Assembly: GCA_030998225.1 (NCBI GenBank) | Contig: JAPYXD010000704.1 | Span: 11,842,001 to 11,906,000, forward strand | DNA length: 64,000 bases | Reading direction: 5' to 3' | DNA from: Diplolepis rosae | Taxonomy: Eukaryota; Arthropoda; Insecta; Hymenoptera; Diplolepididae | In this document: in pieces, positions 1 to 10,381 of the stretch | Numbering within the stretch: position 1 is the first letter of the stretch | Layout of the letters: every line of letters begins with the position of its first letter | Notes under the pieces: generated by a model | The model's input: only the letters and a program-made list of their open reading frames with translations | Told to the model about the DNA's origin: nothing | The model's database searches: none | Made by a program: the position numbers and the translations under genes

Positions 1-1121
1 TTATTTTTAATTTATCATAAAAAAACTTTATTTCATTGCGTTTTCGATATTAATATACAGCTATTAGTTTTTTTATGATCATTTTTTTTTTTAATTGACG
101 GAACAGTAGAAAATTAAGGCGGTTACCGCTTCCTTAGTTAGTATTGTCAACTACCTAAAAACCTTGACTCTTTTTTCTACTTGTTATTATTAAACATCTT
201 GGTTTTCCTTCGCGAAATTAAATGTAACGGACCATTTTTACCCCAGGATTGAGCAAATACGGACATGTCTATTCTTTTAGACATTCTGTTCATTCGTTAT
301 AGTAACTTTGTACTGGCATTGAGTTACTTAATTTTCATAAAACATCAATGATTAAGGAAACACATCATAGATTTTAAAAGGCAGGAAACATATTATAGGG
401 ATAAGAATGATTATTAATGGGAATTAAGCGATCCAATGCAAATACAAAGAATCAAAAATACTATAACGAATTTAATTTTAGGTCAAGATAAAAACAAAAG
501 ACATGAATACAAACATGTCACGAAATTATTTTGAAAATTCTGCTCATTGTTAAACATTACTTAAACTAAACAATAATTTTATGTAAACATTTTTTTGTAA
601 ACTTTGAGACTGCATAAATAAACACTGAAAATTTAATTTCATTATATAAAGTAGTTGTTGAGAAAAAAATTCTTTAAAATCATCATTTTCTTGCCGAGAG
701 ATCGTAGAATGACGCCTTAATTATATTTTTTTAATTGTAGCACAATGTGACTGCAATCCAAAAGTAAAGTCCATATGTATGTCTCTTTTTTAGTTTGCGA
801 GATAATTTATCGAATTCGTCCATAAATTGCTTGCTTTAGTCAAACTTCAAAATTGTTTTTTACTATAAAAAATGTTATTTTTGTCAAAAATCACATATTT
901 TTTAATGTTGTGGAGATCATAAGACGAAAAAAAAAATTCGTCACAAACTTCAGCCCAATATTTTTCGAGTAAAAACAAAAATTAACACATTAGGAATTTA
1001 TAAAAAAAAGTTATTTATATTATTATTAATTTGGAAAAATAATTGTATTTTTCTCCCTTCTGAGGTTATTCCAAAATAATATACAGAGATATTAAATTTC
1101 ATATGCAAATCACAGTGAAAT
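1..1121. other. AT-rich flank with one dispersed repeat copy
   Basis: No coding signal is seen. Bases ~725-965 are one copy of a ~240-bp dispersed repeat (core words TGACTGCAATCCAAAAG, TTGCGAGATAATTTATC, CTTCAGCCCAAT) that recurs at ~8640-8880 and ~9012-9272. Bases ~536-590 match, in reverse, part of the ~935-bp tandem unit at 6.05-8.3 kb. The rest is simple AT-rich sequence. Confidence 0.5.
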
Positions 1122-1602
1122 TTAAGGTAGTTTTCATCCACGAAAATTAGACGTCAGGCAAAAATAAATAATTTTGCTTTCACGAATAGCAATATTATTA
1201 TTGAAGGGCTATTTTGAATGAGAAAAGATTATTTTACAAGAAAAAAATTTGAAACACAGAAAAATAATTTTATTAATATATTCTATTTTTGACCCAACTT
1301 TTTTTCTTATCGCTTCTTACCAAATTTAAAAAAATTATGCCATTCTAATAAATCAGGAATGATTTTTTCAGAGAAAAAATTTCCCACAACTTCACCGTTT
1401 CTGATTTTTAAAAATAAATTCTTTAATGGCTGAAACCATTAAAAAAACATTTTCCAAAACGAAATTTTTATAAACAAATTTCTGAATTTGATAATAATTT
1501 ATTCACTTTCGAAAATTGGAAATGGTTAAGTTGTAGGGAATCTTTTCCTTGAAAAAGTGATTTGGAATTTATTAAAATCGCATAATTTTTTTAAATTTGG
1601 TA

Positions 1603-2051
1603 CTCTCTAAACTTGAATCAGTGAACGGCCACTGATTCGCAGTGACTATTCACTGATAGTAGCAGTTATAAGTCTTTCACTGAGAAACAGTAAAATTCGA
1701 CTGATAAATCAGTGAAATAGATTGAACTTACTTATTGAATCAGTGAAATCTTCAGGTGGGAATAATAAAACCAGCAATATATTTTAACGATCGATGAACT
1801 CGTTTATTTTAGGTTGAACAATACTAAAAATAAATGACCTAATTATTATTATATATTGTAATTATTATTGTGTATAATTAAAAATTAAAGATCCGTCGTT
1901 ATAATTTAATCGTTTTAATCAAATTCAAAAGTTATGTTCACGTGGCGCGTTCACTGATTCCTCAGTAAAATCAAAGCAGGGCACTGATTCAGCAGTCGAT
2001 ATATTTTCACTGATATAATCGGTGACTATTTCACCGATTCAAATTGGAGAG
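1603..2051. mobile_element. Family A MITE, long subfamily, TA target duplication
   Basis: It begins CTCTCTAAACTTGAATCAGTG, ends in the complement (CAAATTGGAGAG), and is flanked by TA on each side (1601-1602, 2052-2053). The intact family B copies show the empty site, AATTTGGTAAGAAGC, so the TA duplication is seen directly. The interior has CAGTGAA/TTCACTG words at both ends and a ~200-bp middle shared with 10382-10814 and 24705-25104. The middle includes a CACGTG box at 1939-1944. Confidence 0.85.
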
Positions 2052-2177
2052 TAGGAAGCGATAATAAAAAAAGTTGGGGCAAAAATAAAATTTATTAATA
2101 AAATTATTTTTTGGATATTTTTTGGTGTACTTAGTTGGCTTTAGGGTCCAGAAAAAATGTAAACTCAAGGTTTCATA

Positions 2178-2220
2178 TTTTCGAACGTTTCGACTCAGGT
2201 TGGAGTCCTCATCAGTGAAA
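2178..2220 (-). ncRNA. Hammerhead-ribozyme-like core
   Basis: Read on the minus strand the order is ATTTTC, then CTGATGAG, then a 5-bp hairpin stem GACTC/GAGTC with a 6-nt loop, then GAAACGTT, then GAAAAT. CUGAUGA-stem II-GAAA is the conserved hammerhead core, and ATTTTC/GAAAAT can form stem I. The usual stem III and GUH cleavage triplet are not evident, so activity is uncertain. Hammerheads are known from retroelements such as Penelope-like elements. A related motif without a perfect core is at 41205-41245. Confidence 0.4.
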
Positions 2221-2548
2221 ATTTATTTCTATAAAAAATACAAAGGAGGAAAACTTAAAAATTGCCCATGTGATGGATAAACATTGTGGTAAAAAATGAT
2301 ATAAAAGAATTGCAAGTGTGAAAATATAAAACTGAACAAAATAACTAAATTTGCGATAAAGTAAAACTGTACAAAATTTTTTCAGTAAAATTACCAAGGA
2401 GGGCCTTAAAAAATAGCACGTGTGGCGGATAAACATTGTGGTAAAAAATGATATAAAAGAATTGCAAGTGTGAAAATATAAAACTGAACAAAATAACTAA
2501 ATTTGCGATAAAGTAAAACTGTACAAAATTTTTTCAGTAAAATTACTA

Positions 2549-2865
2549 CACTGAAAAAACAGTATAGCTAAGAGAACTATATTTTGGTCCTGAGAACCAT
2601 AAAATATTGATATCAGACCAATGCTACGGTATGGTCCTCAGAACTATACGAGTATAGGTGAGGCAGCTATACAAGTTCGTTGATATGACAATACCATGTA
2701 TAGCGATCGTAAACAAAATATTATGCCATCTTTATCGCTCTTGTGAATTTTCGCGAAGCAATGTATAGGTCGCGCGGCAAACCAGTATAGTTGTCTCACC
2801 TATACCGCATGGGTCGAAACACTATATACAGGTATAGGTCGAACGGCTATACTGTTTTTTCCGTG
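2549..2865. mobile_element. 317-bp MITE (family C) with TA target duplication
   Basis: The ends are CACTGAAAAAACAGTATAGC and the complement of CACGGAAAAAACAGTATAGC, a 20-bp inverted repeat with one mismatch. It is flanked by TA (2547-2548, 2866-2867). The uninterrupted tandem unit nearby reads AATTACTAAGGAG, giving the empty site. The interior repeats TATAC/GTATAG words. No ORF; Tc1/mariner-type target choice. Confidence 0.85.
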
Positions 2866-3608
2866 TAAGGAGAAATTAAAAAAATAGCACGTGTGACGGA
2901 TAAAACATTGTGGTAAAACGATATAAATGAATTGTACATGTGAACGTATATAAAATTGGTCTAAACTAAATGTAAAATCCGTACAGAAAAAAAAAAAAAT
3001 TTCTCTCAAAATACAAAGAGACTTAAAAAATTTTATGCGTGTGACCGATGAACATTCTGTTAAAAAATGTAAAAGAAATTGCAAATTTGAAACTGTAAAT
3101 TTAGTCTAAATAACTAAATTTGTAACAAGGTAAACTGTAAAGAAAGTAAATTTGTAAAATTATTAAAGGAAGAAACTTAAAAATAGCACGTGTGACGGAT
3201 AACATTGTGGTACAACGATATAAATGAATTGTACAAGTGAAAATATAAAAATGGTCTAAAATATATTTACAAGAAAATAAAAACTGTACGAAAAATTTTG
3301 TTCTGTAAAAATTACTAAGGAGAAAAGAATATTAAAAATTGGCACATGTCACGGATAAACATTATGGTAAACAGTTGTACATGTGAAACTATGAAATTGG
3401 TCTAAACTAAACTTACAGCAAAATGTACCAAAGAAATTGTTTTCTATGCAAATACAACGGGAAAGAACTTAAAAAATGTTTGGCACGTGTGACCGATAAA
3501 CATTGTGGTAAACTGATATGAAAGAATTTCACGCGTGAAACTATAAAACTGGTATAAATAACTAATTTCACAGAAAATAATAACTGTACCATAAATTGTT
3601 TTTTCCTC

Positions 3609-3853
3609 CTCTTTAAATCTGAATCAGTCATATTTTCACTGATTGAATCAGTGAAAAAATATTTTTCACTGTTAAATCAGTTAATGTTCACTGAGTCATA
3701 AGTGAAAAAAATATTTTTCACTGTCAAATCGGTCAATTTTCACTGAAATAATCAGTGGAATTTGACTGATCTACAGTAACCTCTTTTTAGCTATTTAAAT
3801 TAGTCAAATTTCACTGATAATCAGTAGGTTTTGACTGATTCAAATTTAGAGAG
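3609..3853. mobile_element. Family A MITE inserted in the 150-bp array
   Basis: The ends CTCTTTAAATCTGAATCAG and CAAATTTAGAGAG are inverted. The interior is the typical series of CACTGAT and CAGTGAA words. The flanks no longer show TA, so the copy or its borders are decayed. Confidence 0.75.
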
Positions 3854-4104
3854 CCGATAAGAATACAGAGAAAAGAAACATAGAAAAAATTGTACGTGTG
3901 ACAGATAAACATTACAGCTGTATTTCAAATTTTTTTCATGGAAATTAATCTTTTCTCTTCCAAAATAGCCCTTCAATAATAATATTGCTATTCTTGAAAG
4001 CAAAATTATCTATTTTTGCCTAAAGTCTAATTTTCGTGGATCAACTACCTTAATAATGTACCTAAGACTATAGACATGACTCCAAGCAGGTCACGAAATT
4101 TGCT

Positions 4105-5390
4105 TTTTTTTTTCTCGAGTTTAAATTTTCTCACCTATGACCTCCTCATCACGTCGCTATCATTTCTTTACACCATCCGACCTTTTTTTGACTCAGGTCC
4201 TGTTATAGCCGCGTGCAAGAGATTCATCCCCTGACAATAAATAAGTACCGTGCGCCACACGCGTTCCCACGAAATCGCTTCGCCTCAACTCCCTTCCTCA
4301 AACCTTCATAGTCCCTCCTCGACCCGACCAAACCCCCAAGAACTTGCACACATAGTCAAAGGGCCAGACACCCTTCGCCCCTCACCTTCCTACCCCCACT
4401 CAAAAATTTCCCAATCCCCTCCACGAAGATGAGGTCGTGTGTCGTGATCGTCCGCCCGCACACGACATACGTTGGCCGCCACGCGACCAGTGCACACGCA
4501 TCGCGCAACGCCAGAAATCGTTCTTTCTCGCCTCCTCTTCCTTCCTCCCTCCTTCCCTCCCTCTATCTGTCTTCATCTCGCGTTCGTCTGATAGCAGACG
4601 ACAAGTCGCGAGGAAGAGGAGGAGGAAATTTCGCGCGTGGAGGACACGCGCTTTCCTAAAAATCCGCCGACTAGTTCCGCACTTTAATCTCGAAAATTAC
4701 CAAAATTACCAGTGCTTGTGCCTTTGGATTATAATTTTCAAAGAAAATTTTCATGATAAAAGGAGACTAATCTCTAATTAAAATCTCAGCGGTAGTGCCA
4801 ATTAAACACTTTATACCATCGAACACTTTCAGATTGCAAAACTCGTGCTCTTTAGTGATCTTGTGGAATCTAAATTGCATCTCTAACTAGTGATAACCAG
4901 AGAAGATTGGTAATGATTACAAGCTTCGTTTTAATTTCCGACGACCTTAAGTGACCTTAAATTGAGCATCTGATTGAAAGTACCTTCAACAAAGAAGTGT
5001 CACTAATAAACTAGTTTCTGGAGATTGACAAATTTACAAGCTGACCTGAGTCCTTGACATTTTCTAAGTTTTTCCAAAATTTCGTCCTTTGAACTCTGAC
5101 CTTATTAAAGTGTTGCTTTCAAACAGTTTGAAATAAGGATCAGGAAGTAATGTCTCAAGATTTTCTTATCAAGTGATCTTAACGATCTGATATCACGCAG
5201 ATCTGCAGTGCGCCTTCAATGAGACTTTCGATACCAAGTCCGACTTCGACAATGGAATCGATATCGTAGATCAGGTGAAAGAGGTCATTGTTGAGGATCA
5301 AGGTCGGAAAGAGACCTCGCGAAAAGTGAGGAATAGCTACAAAGATAAAAATCAATAATAATCCGGGTGAATTGATTGAAATTAATAAAA
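4105..5390 (+). promoter_or_regulatory. Hey: Probable Hey promoter region and 5' UTR
   Basis: The DNA is markedly more GC- and CpG-rich between about 4190 and 4660 than the AT-rich surroundings. It lies just upstream of the first Hey coding exon and carries no family A or B repeats. A perfect Su(H)/CSL site (CGTGGGAAC on the minus strand) is at 4263-4271. Short ORFs at 4250-4432, 4429-4659 and 4437-4781 overlap in different frames and do not look coding. The transcription start was not located; 4660-5390 is probably 5' UTR. An in-frame TGA at 5373-5375 closes the reading frame upstream. Confidence 0.5.
4263..4271 (-). promoter_or_regulatory. Su(H)/CSL consensus site near Hey promoter
   Basis: GTTCCCACG on the + strand reads CGTGGGAAC on the minus strand, a full match to the CSL consensus YGTGRGAAM. 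The wider 11-mer CGTTCCCACGA recurs exactly in intron 2 at 17302-17312. The motif match is seen; Notch control is inferred from known regulation of Hey genes. Confidence 0.45.
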
Positions 5391-5992
5391 ATGTGGCGAG
5401 TTGTAGTTGCTCGTTCAGATGAGAACAGTACTTTGCTCTCTTCTGAAATTAGTACCGGAAGTATGGGACCTGGAGGACACATTTCGAGCCTCTCTGGAGC
5501 ACCTGGAACTCATCACTGGGGATACCCTCCACCACCTCCTCATCATCCCTCCTATCAAGGACCTCCGCAACATCCAGAGATGCGACATCATCATGACTTG
5601 AGGCATCCGAATTCTAGTGAACTGAGACCGGAACTGAGGCATCCGGATATGCAGAGGACGGATTTGAGGCATCCTGACATGCAAAGGTCGGAGATTAGGC
5701 ATCCGGAGATGCAAAGGCAGGACATCAGACATCCAGAAATGCAGAGGCCGGAATTGAGGCATGTGGAGATGCAGAGACATCAGGATATGGGGGGGATAAG
5801 GACAGATTTGACGGAACTTAGACCGAGTCATGAACTTCCGGAATTGAAAATTGACGGAGCTGAGCTGAGGACACCGGATGCTCAACAGGCACAACAGCAA
5901 AATCAGAATCAAGGACATCAGAGGAATCTGAAGAGGACTATGAGTGATTCGGACTGTGATGATGTTTTCTCAGAGGAAAGCGGCAAGGAACC
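5391..5992 (+). CDS. Hey: Hey bHLH-Orange repressor, coding exon 1
   Basis: Hey proteins are nuclear bHLH-Orange repressors that act downstream of Notch and bind E-box type DNA as dimers. This exon encodes residues 1-200 and two bases of codon 201. The first in-frame ATG is 5391, after a stop at 5373-5375. The ATG at 5463 (residue 25) has a better context, A at -3 and G at +4, and may be used instead (381 rather than 405 residues). The N-terminal region is low complexity: Pro/His-rich (residues 45-62), then five copies of a decapeptide with core RHPDMQR (about residues 81-130), then a Gln-rich run. It ends in an acidic segment SDSDCDDVFSEESGKEP, which in Hey proteins precedes the basic region. 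The splice donor is CC|GTTAGT at 5993. An antisense frame (5415-5918) is an artefact of the repeats. Confidence 0.9.
5631..5780 (+). repeat. Hey: 30-bp coding minisatellite in Hey exon 1
   Basis: Five tandem 30-bp units encode the decapeptide (E/D)(L/I)RHP(D/E)MQR plus one variable residue (P/T/S/Q). The period is an exact multiple of three, so the frame is kept. The last unit has Val for Pro. I do not know of this repeat in described Hey proteins. Confidence 0.85.
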
Positions 5993-6267
5993 GTTAGTAT
6001 TTTAATTATTAATTTATTAATAATTATATAATTATAAAATCATTAATGAATATTATTATTGATGATAATATTGATTAATAAAATAATTAATTAATTTGAA
6101 TGATTAAATAGTTGGATGTGACTTCCCTGCCCAAAATTCTAGATTGGAATTCAAATTCGGTTGAAGTTTGTGACGTCTTATGTGACGAGTTCTTTTACAT
6201 AAAATTATTGTTTAGTTTAGGTAATGTTTAACAATGAACAGAATGTCTAATAAAAGGCATTTTCATG

Positions 6268-6527
6268 CTCTATAAATATGAATCAGTCAAATTTTCACTG
6301 ATTATATCAGTGATTTGCCTTTTCACTGATTTACCAGTGAAAAAATATTTTTCACTGTTAAATTAGTTTGATTTCACTGATATAATCAGTTATAAAAATA
6401 TATTTCACTGTGAAATCAGTTAATTTTCACTGAATTAATTTGTTAATCAGTTAAATTTGACTTATTAACAGTAACCTGTTTTTAGCTATTTGAATCAGTA
6501 GATTTTTACTGATTCAGATTTAGTAAG
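6268..6527. mobile_element. Family A MITE in tandem unit 1
   Basis: Left end CTCTATAAATATGAATCAGTC, right end GATTCAGATTTAGTAAG, with CACTGAT/CAGTGAA words between. The right end is mutated. Confidence 0.75.
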
Positions 6528-7200
6528 TGGCATGCACGATATCTCCAGTCAGCTCTGAAAAGACGAAACGGATTTTTTTTATTTTGCAAAATAACAAAAT
6601 GGCGGGAGTTCTAACAACAATTTTCAAAATTCAACTTTTTTTGCTTTTCTTTTTGTTAATTTAACTATGATAAAATAAAAACGTTTAGATGGGAAATTAT
6701 TTGCCTAAGTGAGGTCTACAAATTCTCATCAGAACACTTCTCGACAGAATGTATATTTTATGTTTTCATTATAAGAAACACTATTGAAAAAATTCCATTT
6801 TTTAGCCTAAATATGTGATATATTTATTAAAAAGTTACAAAAATATACACAGAAAATCGAGCGCGAAGCGCGACTGTCATGTTGAGAATGTGTTCCTTAA
6901 GACCGATAGAGCTTTAAGTTAATTGAATTTCCTGTTTCACTTAATCACAAAAATAAATTTAGTGACTTTGAGAAAATGTGTGAATATTATTATTAATGAC
7001 AATAATAATTAATAAAATATTCAATTAATCTCACTGATTAAATAGTTGGATGTGACTTCCATGCCCAATATTCTAGATTGGAATTCAAATTTTCTGAAGT
7101 TTGTGACGTCTTATGTAACGAGTTTTTTTATATAAAATTATTGTTTAGTTTAGGTAATGTTTAACAATGAACAGAATGTCTACTAAAAGGCATTTTCATG

Positions 7201-7416
7201 CTCTCTAAATATGAATTAGTCAAATTTTCACTGTTAAATTAGATAGATTTCACTGATAGAATCAGTTATAAAAATATATTTCACTGTTAAATCAGTTAAT
7301 TTTCGCTGAATTAATGAGTTAAATTTGACTGATTAAAAGCAACTTCTTTTTAGCTATTTAAATCAGTTAAATTTCACTGATAGTCAGTAGATTTTGACTG
7401 ATTCAGATTTAGTGTC
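7201..7416. mobile_element. Family A MITE in tandem unit 2
   Basis: Left end CTCTCTAAATATGAATTAGTC, right end GATTCAGATTTAGTGTC. It is the same insertion as 6268-6527, copied with the tandem unit and shortened inside by about 40 bp. Confidence 0.75.
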
Positions 7417-8639
7417 TGGCGCGCACGATATCCCCAGTCAGCATCATCTGAAACAAATAAATCAAAAATTGTCGTTATTAGTATGACCATAGCTCTGAAA
7501 AGACGAAGCGGATTTTTTTTTATTTTGCAAAATAACAAAATGGCGGGAGTTCTAACAACAATTTTCAAAATTCGACTTTTTTTGCTTTTCTTTTTGTTAA
7601 TTTAACTATGATAAAATAAAAACGTTTAGATGAGAAATTATTTGCCTAAATGGGGTCTACAAATTCTCATCAGAACACTTCTCGGCAGAATGTATATTTT
7701 ATGTTTTCATTATAAGAAACACTATTGAAAAAATTCCATTTTTTAGCCTAAATATGTGATATATTTATTAAAAAGTTACAAAAATATACACAGAAAATCG
7801 AGCGCGAAGCGCGAGTGTCATGATGAGAATGTGTTCCTTAAGACCGATAGAGCTTTAAGTTAATTGAATTTCCTGTTTCACTTAAACTCAAAAATAAATT
7901 TAGTGACTTTGAGAAAATGTGTGAATATTATTATTAATGACAATAATAATTAATAAAATATTCAATTAATTTCACTGATTAAATAGTTGGATGTGACTTC
8001 CATGCCCAAAATTCTAGATTGGAATTCAAATTTTCTGCAGTTTGTGACGTCTTATGTGACGAGTTTTTTTACATAAAATTATTGTTTAGTTTAGGTAATG
8101 TTCAACAATGAACAAAATGCCTAAAAAAGGTATGTCCATGGCGCGCACGATATCCCCGGTCAGTATCATTTGAAACAAATAAATAAAAATTTGTTGTTAT
8201 TAGCATGACCATAGCTCTGAAGTAACAAAGCGGATTTTTTTTATTTTGCAAAATAACAAAATTGCGCGAGTCTAAACAAAAATTTTCAAAATTCGACTTT
8301 TTTTGCTTTTTTTTTGTTAATTCAACTATGATAAAATAAAAAAAAATTTTAATCGCTTTGTCACTCTATAGATATTTGTGTTTAGAATAAACGTAGAAAA
8401 TTTGAAAGTAATCGGTTGAAAACTTTTTGAGAAATCGTGGACGCCGAGCGCAAAAACGTTGTTTCGAGAAAAACGCGTTTAAAGTTTTCGGAACATAAAA
8501 ATTGTAAAAAAAAGTTACTTACACTTAATCAGCGATCCCTGCTCCATATAATACTCCTCCTTGATATTTTTGAACATATAACTTATCGAAAAATGCAACA
8601 AAAGAAAGTTGATTTTTCAAAAGTGAAATAGCAGAATGA

Positions 8640-9272
8640 TTTATTTATTTTTATTGTTACACTATGTGACTGAAATAAAAAAGGAAAGTCCATATATATA
8701 TATTTGTTTTTTTGTTTGCGAGATAATTTTATTTATTAGTCCATGAATAACATTTTTTTTTACTATAAAAAATGTTTTTTTTGGTCAAAAATCATTATTC
8801 TGCATATTTTTTGTCCTTTTGGAGATGATACACCAAAAAAAAAAATTTGTCACACGAAACGTCACAAACTTCAGCCCAATTCGAAAAAGTTAGATTTCAT
8901 TATTTTGAGGTAGTTGTCGTGTCCAAAATCAGGTCTTTGGAAAAAAAGTTTAAAAAAAAATTAGCAAAGTTGCTGTGGTCAAACTTTGCTAATTTTGGTT
9001 TCGTTCCACTATTTCAATTTTTGATTTAATTTAGCACTACGTGACTGCAATAAAAAACCGAAGTCCATATATATGTTTGCTTTTTAGTTTGCGAGATAAT
9101 TTAACGTGTTTTGCATAAATAGTTTGTACTTGACAAACTCAAAAATGCTCTTTTACTATAAAAAATGTTTTTTGGTTGAAAATCACTATTCTGGATATTT
9201 TTTATCATTTTAAAGATCATACGACGAAAAAAAAATTCGTCACACGAAATATCACAGACTTCAGCCCACTGG
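8640..9272 (+). repeat. Two copies of a ~240-bp dispersed repeat
   Basis: The copies at ~8640-8880 and ~9012-9272 share TTTGCGAGATAATTT, TACTATAAAAAATG and CTTCAGCCCA with the copy at ~725-965. Between them, around 8910-9000, is a piece similar to the AAGGTAGTTGTCGTG end of the TTAA family at 42913-43825. Confidence 0.65.
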
Positions 9273-9512
9273 AATTCAATCGGAGCGATTTGGAATCATT
9301 CCTCATGGATTCGAAAACGTTTGTGTCTTGTTTGAAAATCGGTCAAAAAATAATCGGCTTCAATCCGAGGCTCCAATTTTAATGAATCCGAAAGGAGTTT
9401 CAAATCTAAGTCAATCCGTAACATTTTGTTCTTGCATTTATTCGAATTGACCGGATTCAAAAGTTATTTCGGATTATTTGGAATGAATCGGATTAATTTT
9501 TAAGCAATTCCA

Positions 9513-9816
9513 CACGCAGAAAAAAGATCAGTAAAATTTACAGGAAGTTCGGTACTTATTTGGACAACATGACCTTTTAGTAAATTTTACAATAAGTTGA
9601 GTTGAATCAACAGATTTTGTGTACAATTCGCTTAGCGTACAGTACAATCAACTTAACTCGGATTTTTCCGTATTCAGTAGATTTTACTGGACGCTGAGTG
9701 AAACATACAGAAAATCTGTTAATTGAACTCAACTTCTGGTAAAATTTACTGAAAAGTCATGTTGTCCAAATAAGTACCGAACTTCCTGTAGAATTTACTG
9801 ATCTTTTCTCTGCGTG
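9513..9816. mobile_element. 304-bp palindromic MITE with CACGCAGAAAA ends
   Basis: The left end CACGCAGAAAAAAGATCAG is the complement of the right end, and the match continues for roughly 60 bp on each side. The interior carries further GTAAAATTTAC and CAACTT words. A related truncated copy lies at 63364-63618 and a similar design at 55912-56251. No ORF. Confidence 0.8.
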
Positions 9817-10216
9817 CATCAATTCTTCATCAAACGAAATACAAAACGTTTTTTGGATTGGTTTGGAAACAGGTTCCGGAATGGCTTGGATTCGTTTGGA
9901 TTGGAATCTTTCCGAAAGTATTTCACTGGTAATTAGAGAAATTGACACTGAAGTTGATCAGTTAAATTCAATCGGCAATAGAGATTTTACTGATTAATTT
10001 AATTTATGATTTCACTATTTTTCACTTGAATACTACTGATTTTCAGTGGCATTTTCACTTTTTGCTTATCTTGATGATTGTAGGATTATTTCTTCTACTC
10101 AATCCATAACTTATGTTATAATTGAAATTTTGAACATCGTGAACGCAAGTTTTCTTCAAATATCGCCTGAAATACTTTTAAAACAGACACAAAGTTTCAT
10201 TCACGTTTTTTTATTA

Positions 10217-10332
10217 CTCTCTAAATCTGAATTAGTGAGATTTTTACTGAATTTAAATCAGTTACTCACTTATGGCTAAGCAATCAGTGATTTTTCACTG
10301 AAAGCCGGTGAAAATTCACTGATTGCCCAGTT
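10217..10332. mobile_element. Family A MITE, truncated or short
   Basis: It starts CTCTCTAAATCTGAATTAGTG after TA. The middle part (ACTCACTTATGGCTAAG) resembles the palindrome at 47895-47985. No clean right terminus. Confidence 0.55.
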
Positions 10333-10381
10333 GAAAGTACAACAACTACCTTAAACCCATGATAAAATTATTTTGAATTTA

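Larger units (their letters stand above)
2113..3916. repeat. Inserted ~150-bp tandem repeat array with hammerhead-like end
   Basis: The box TGTGACGGATAAACATTGTG recurs, with changes, near 2268, 2421, 2892, 3040, 3191, 3348, 3488 and 3894. After subtracting two inserted MITEs (2549-2865 and 3609-3853) the spacing is about 140-160 bp, so there are about eight units. The block lies inside family B copy 1 and begins with ~100 bp of non-repeated sequence containing a hammerhead-like core (2180-2220, minus strand). The short minus-strand ORFs here are by-products of the repeat unit. Confidence 0.75.
1122..4053. mobile_element. TTAA-ended foldback MITE (family B), copy 1, with nested insertions
   Basis: The element starts TTAAGGTAGTTTTCATCC and ends in the complementary ACTACCTTAA. 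Its halves are inverted copies of each other, as in the uninterrupted copy at 20068-20741. It has been broken by a family A MITE (1603-2051) and by a ~1.8-kb insert (about 2113-3916) carrying a hammerhead-like motif and ~150-bp tandem repeats. Family sequence resumes at about 3917. TTAA at both ends fits a TTAA-targeting superfamily (piggyBac or Kolobok type), but no transposase is present. Confidence 0.75.
6048..8345 (+). repeat. ~935-bp tandem array, about 2.5 units
   Basis: The landmark GGATGTGACTTCC occurs at 6114, 7048 and 7989, spacings of 934 and 941 bp. Another landmark, CGAGCGCGAAGCGCGA, occurs near 6860 and 7800. Units 1 and 2 each contain a family A MITE (6268-6527, 7201-7416). Unit 3 lacks it, reading directly from CCATG to GCGCGCACGATATCCC, and so shows the empty site. 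Unit 3 stops near 8345. Confidence 0.85.

Noticed and set aside
4250..4781. Three overlapping + ORFs upstream of Hey
   Set aside because: They overlap in different frames in GC-rich promoter-like DNA and show no domain or splice support.
5415..5918. Long minus-strand ORF (167 codons) opposite Hey exon 1
   Set aside because: It arises from the 30-bp in-frame minisatellite and biased codons of the sense exon; it has no recognisable domain.
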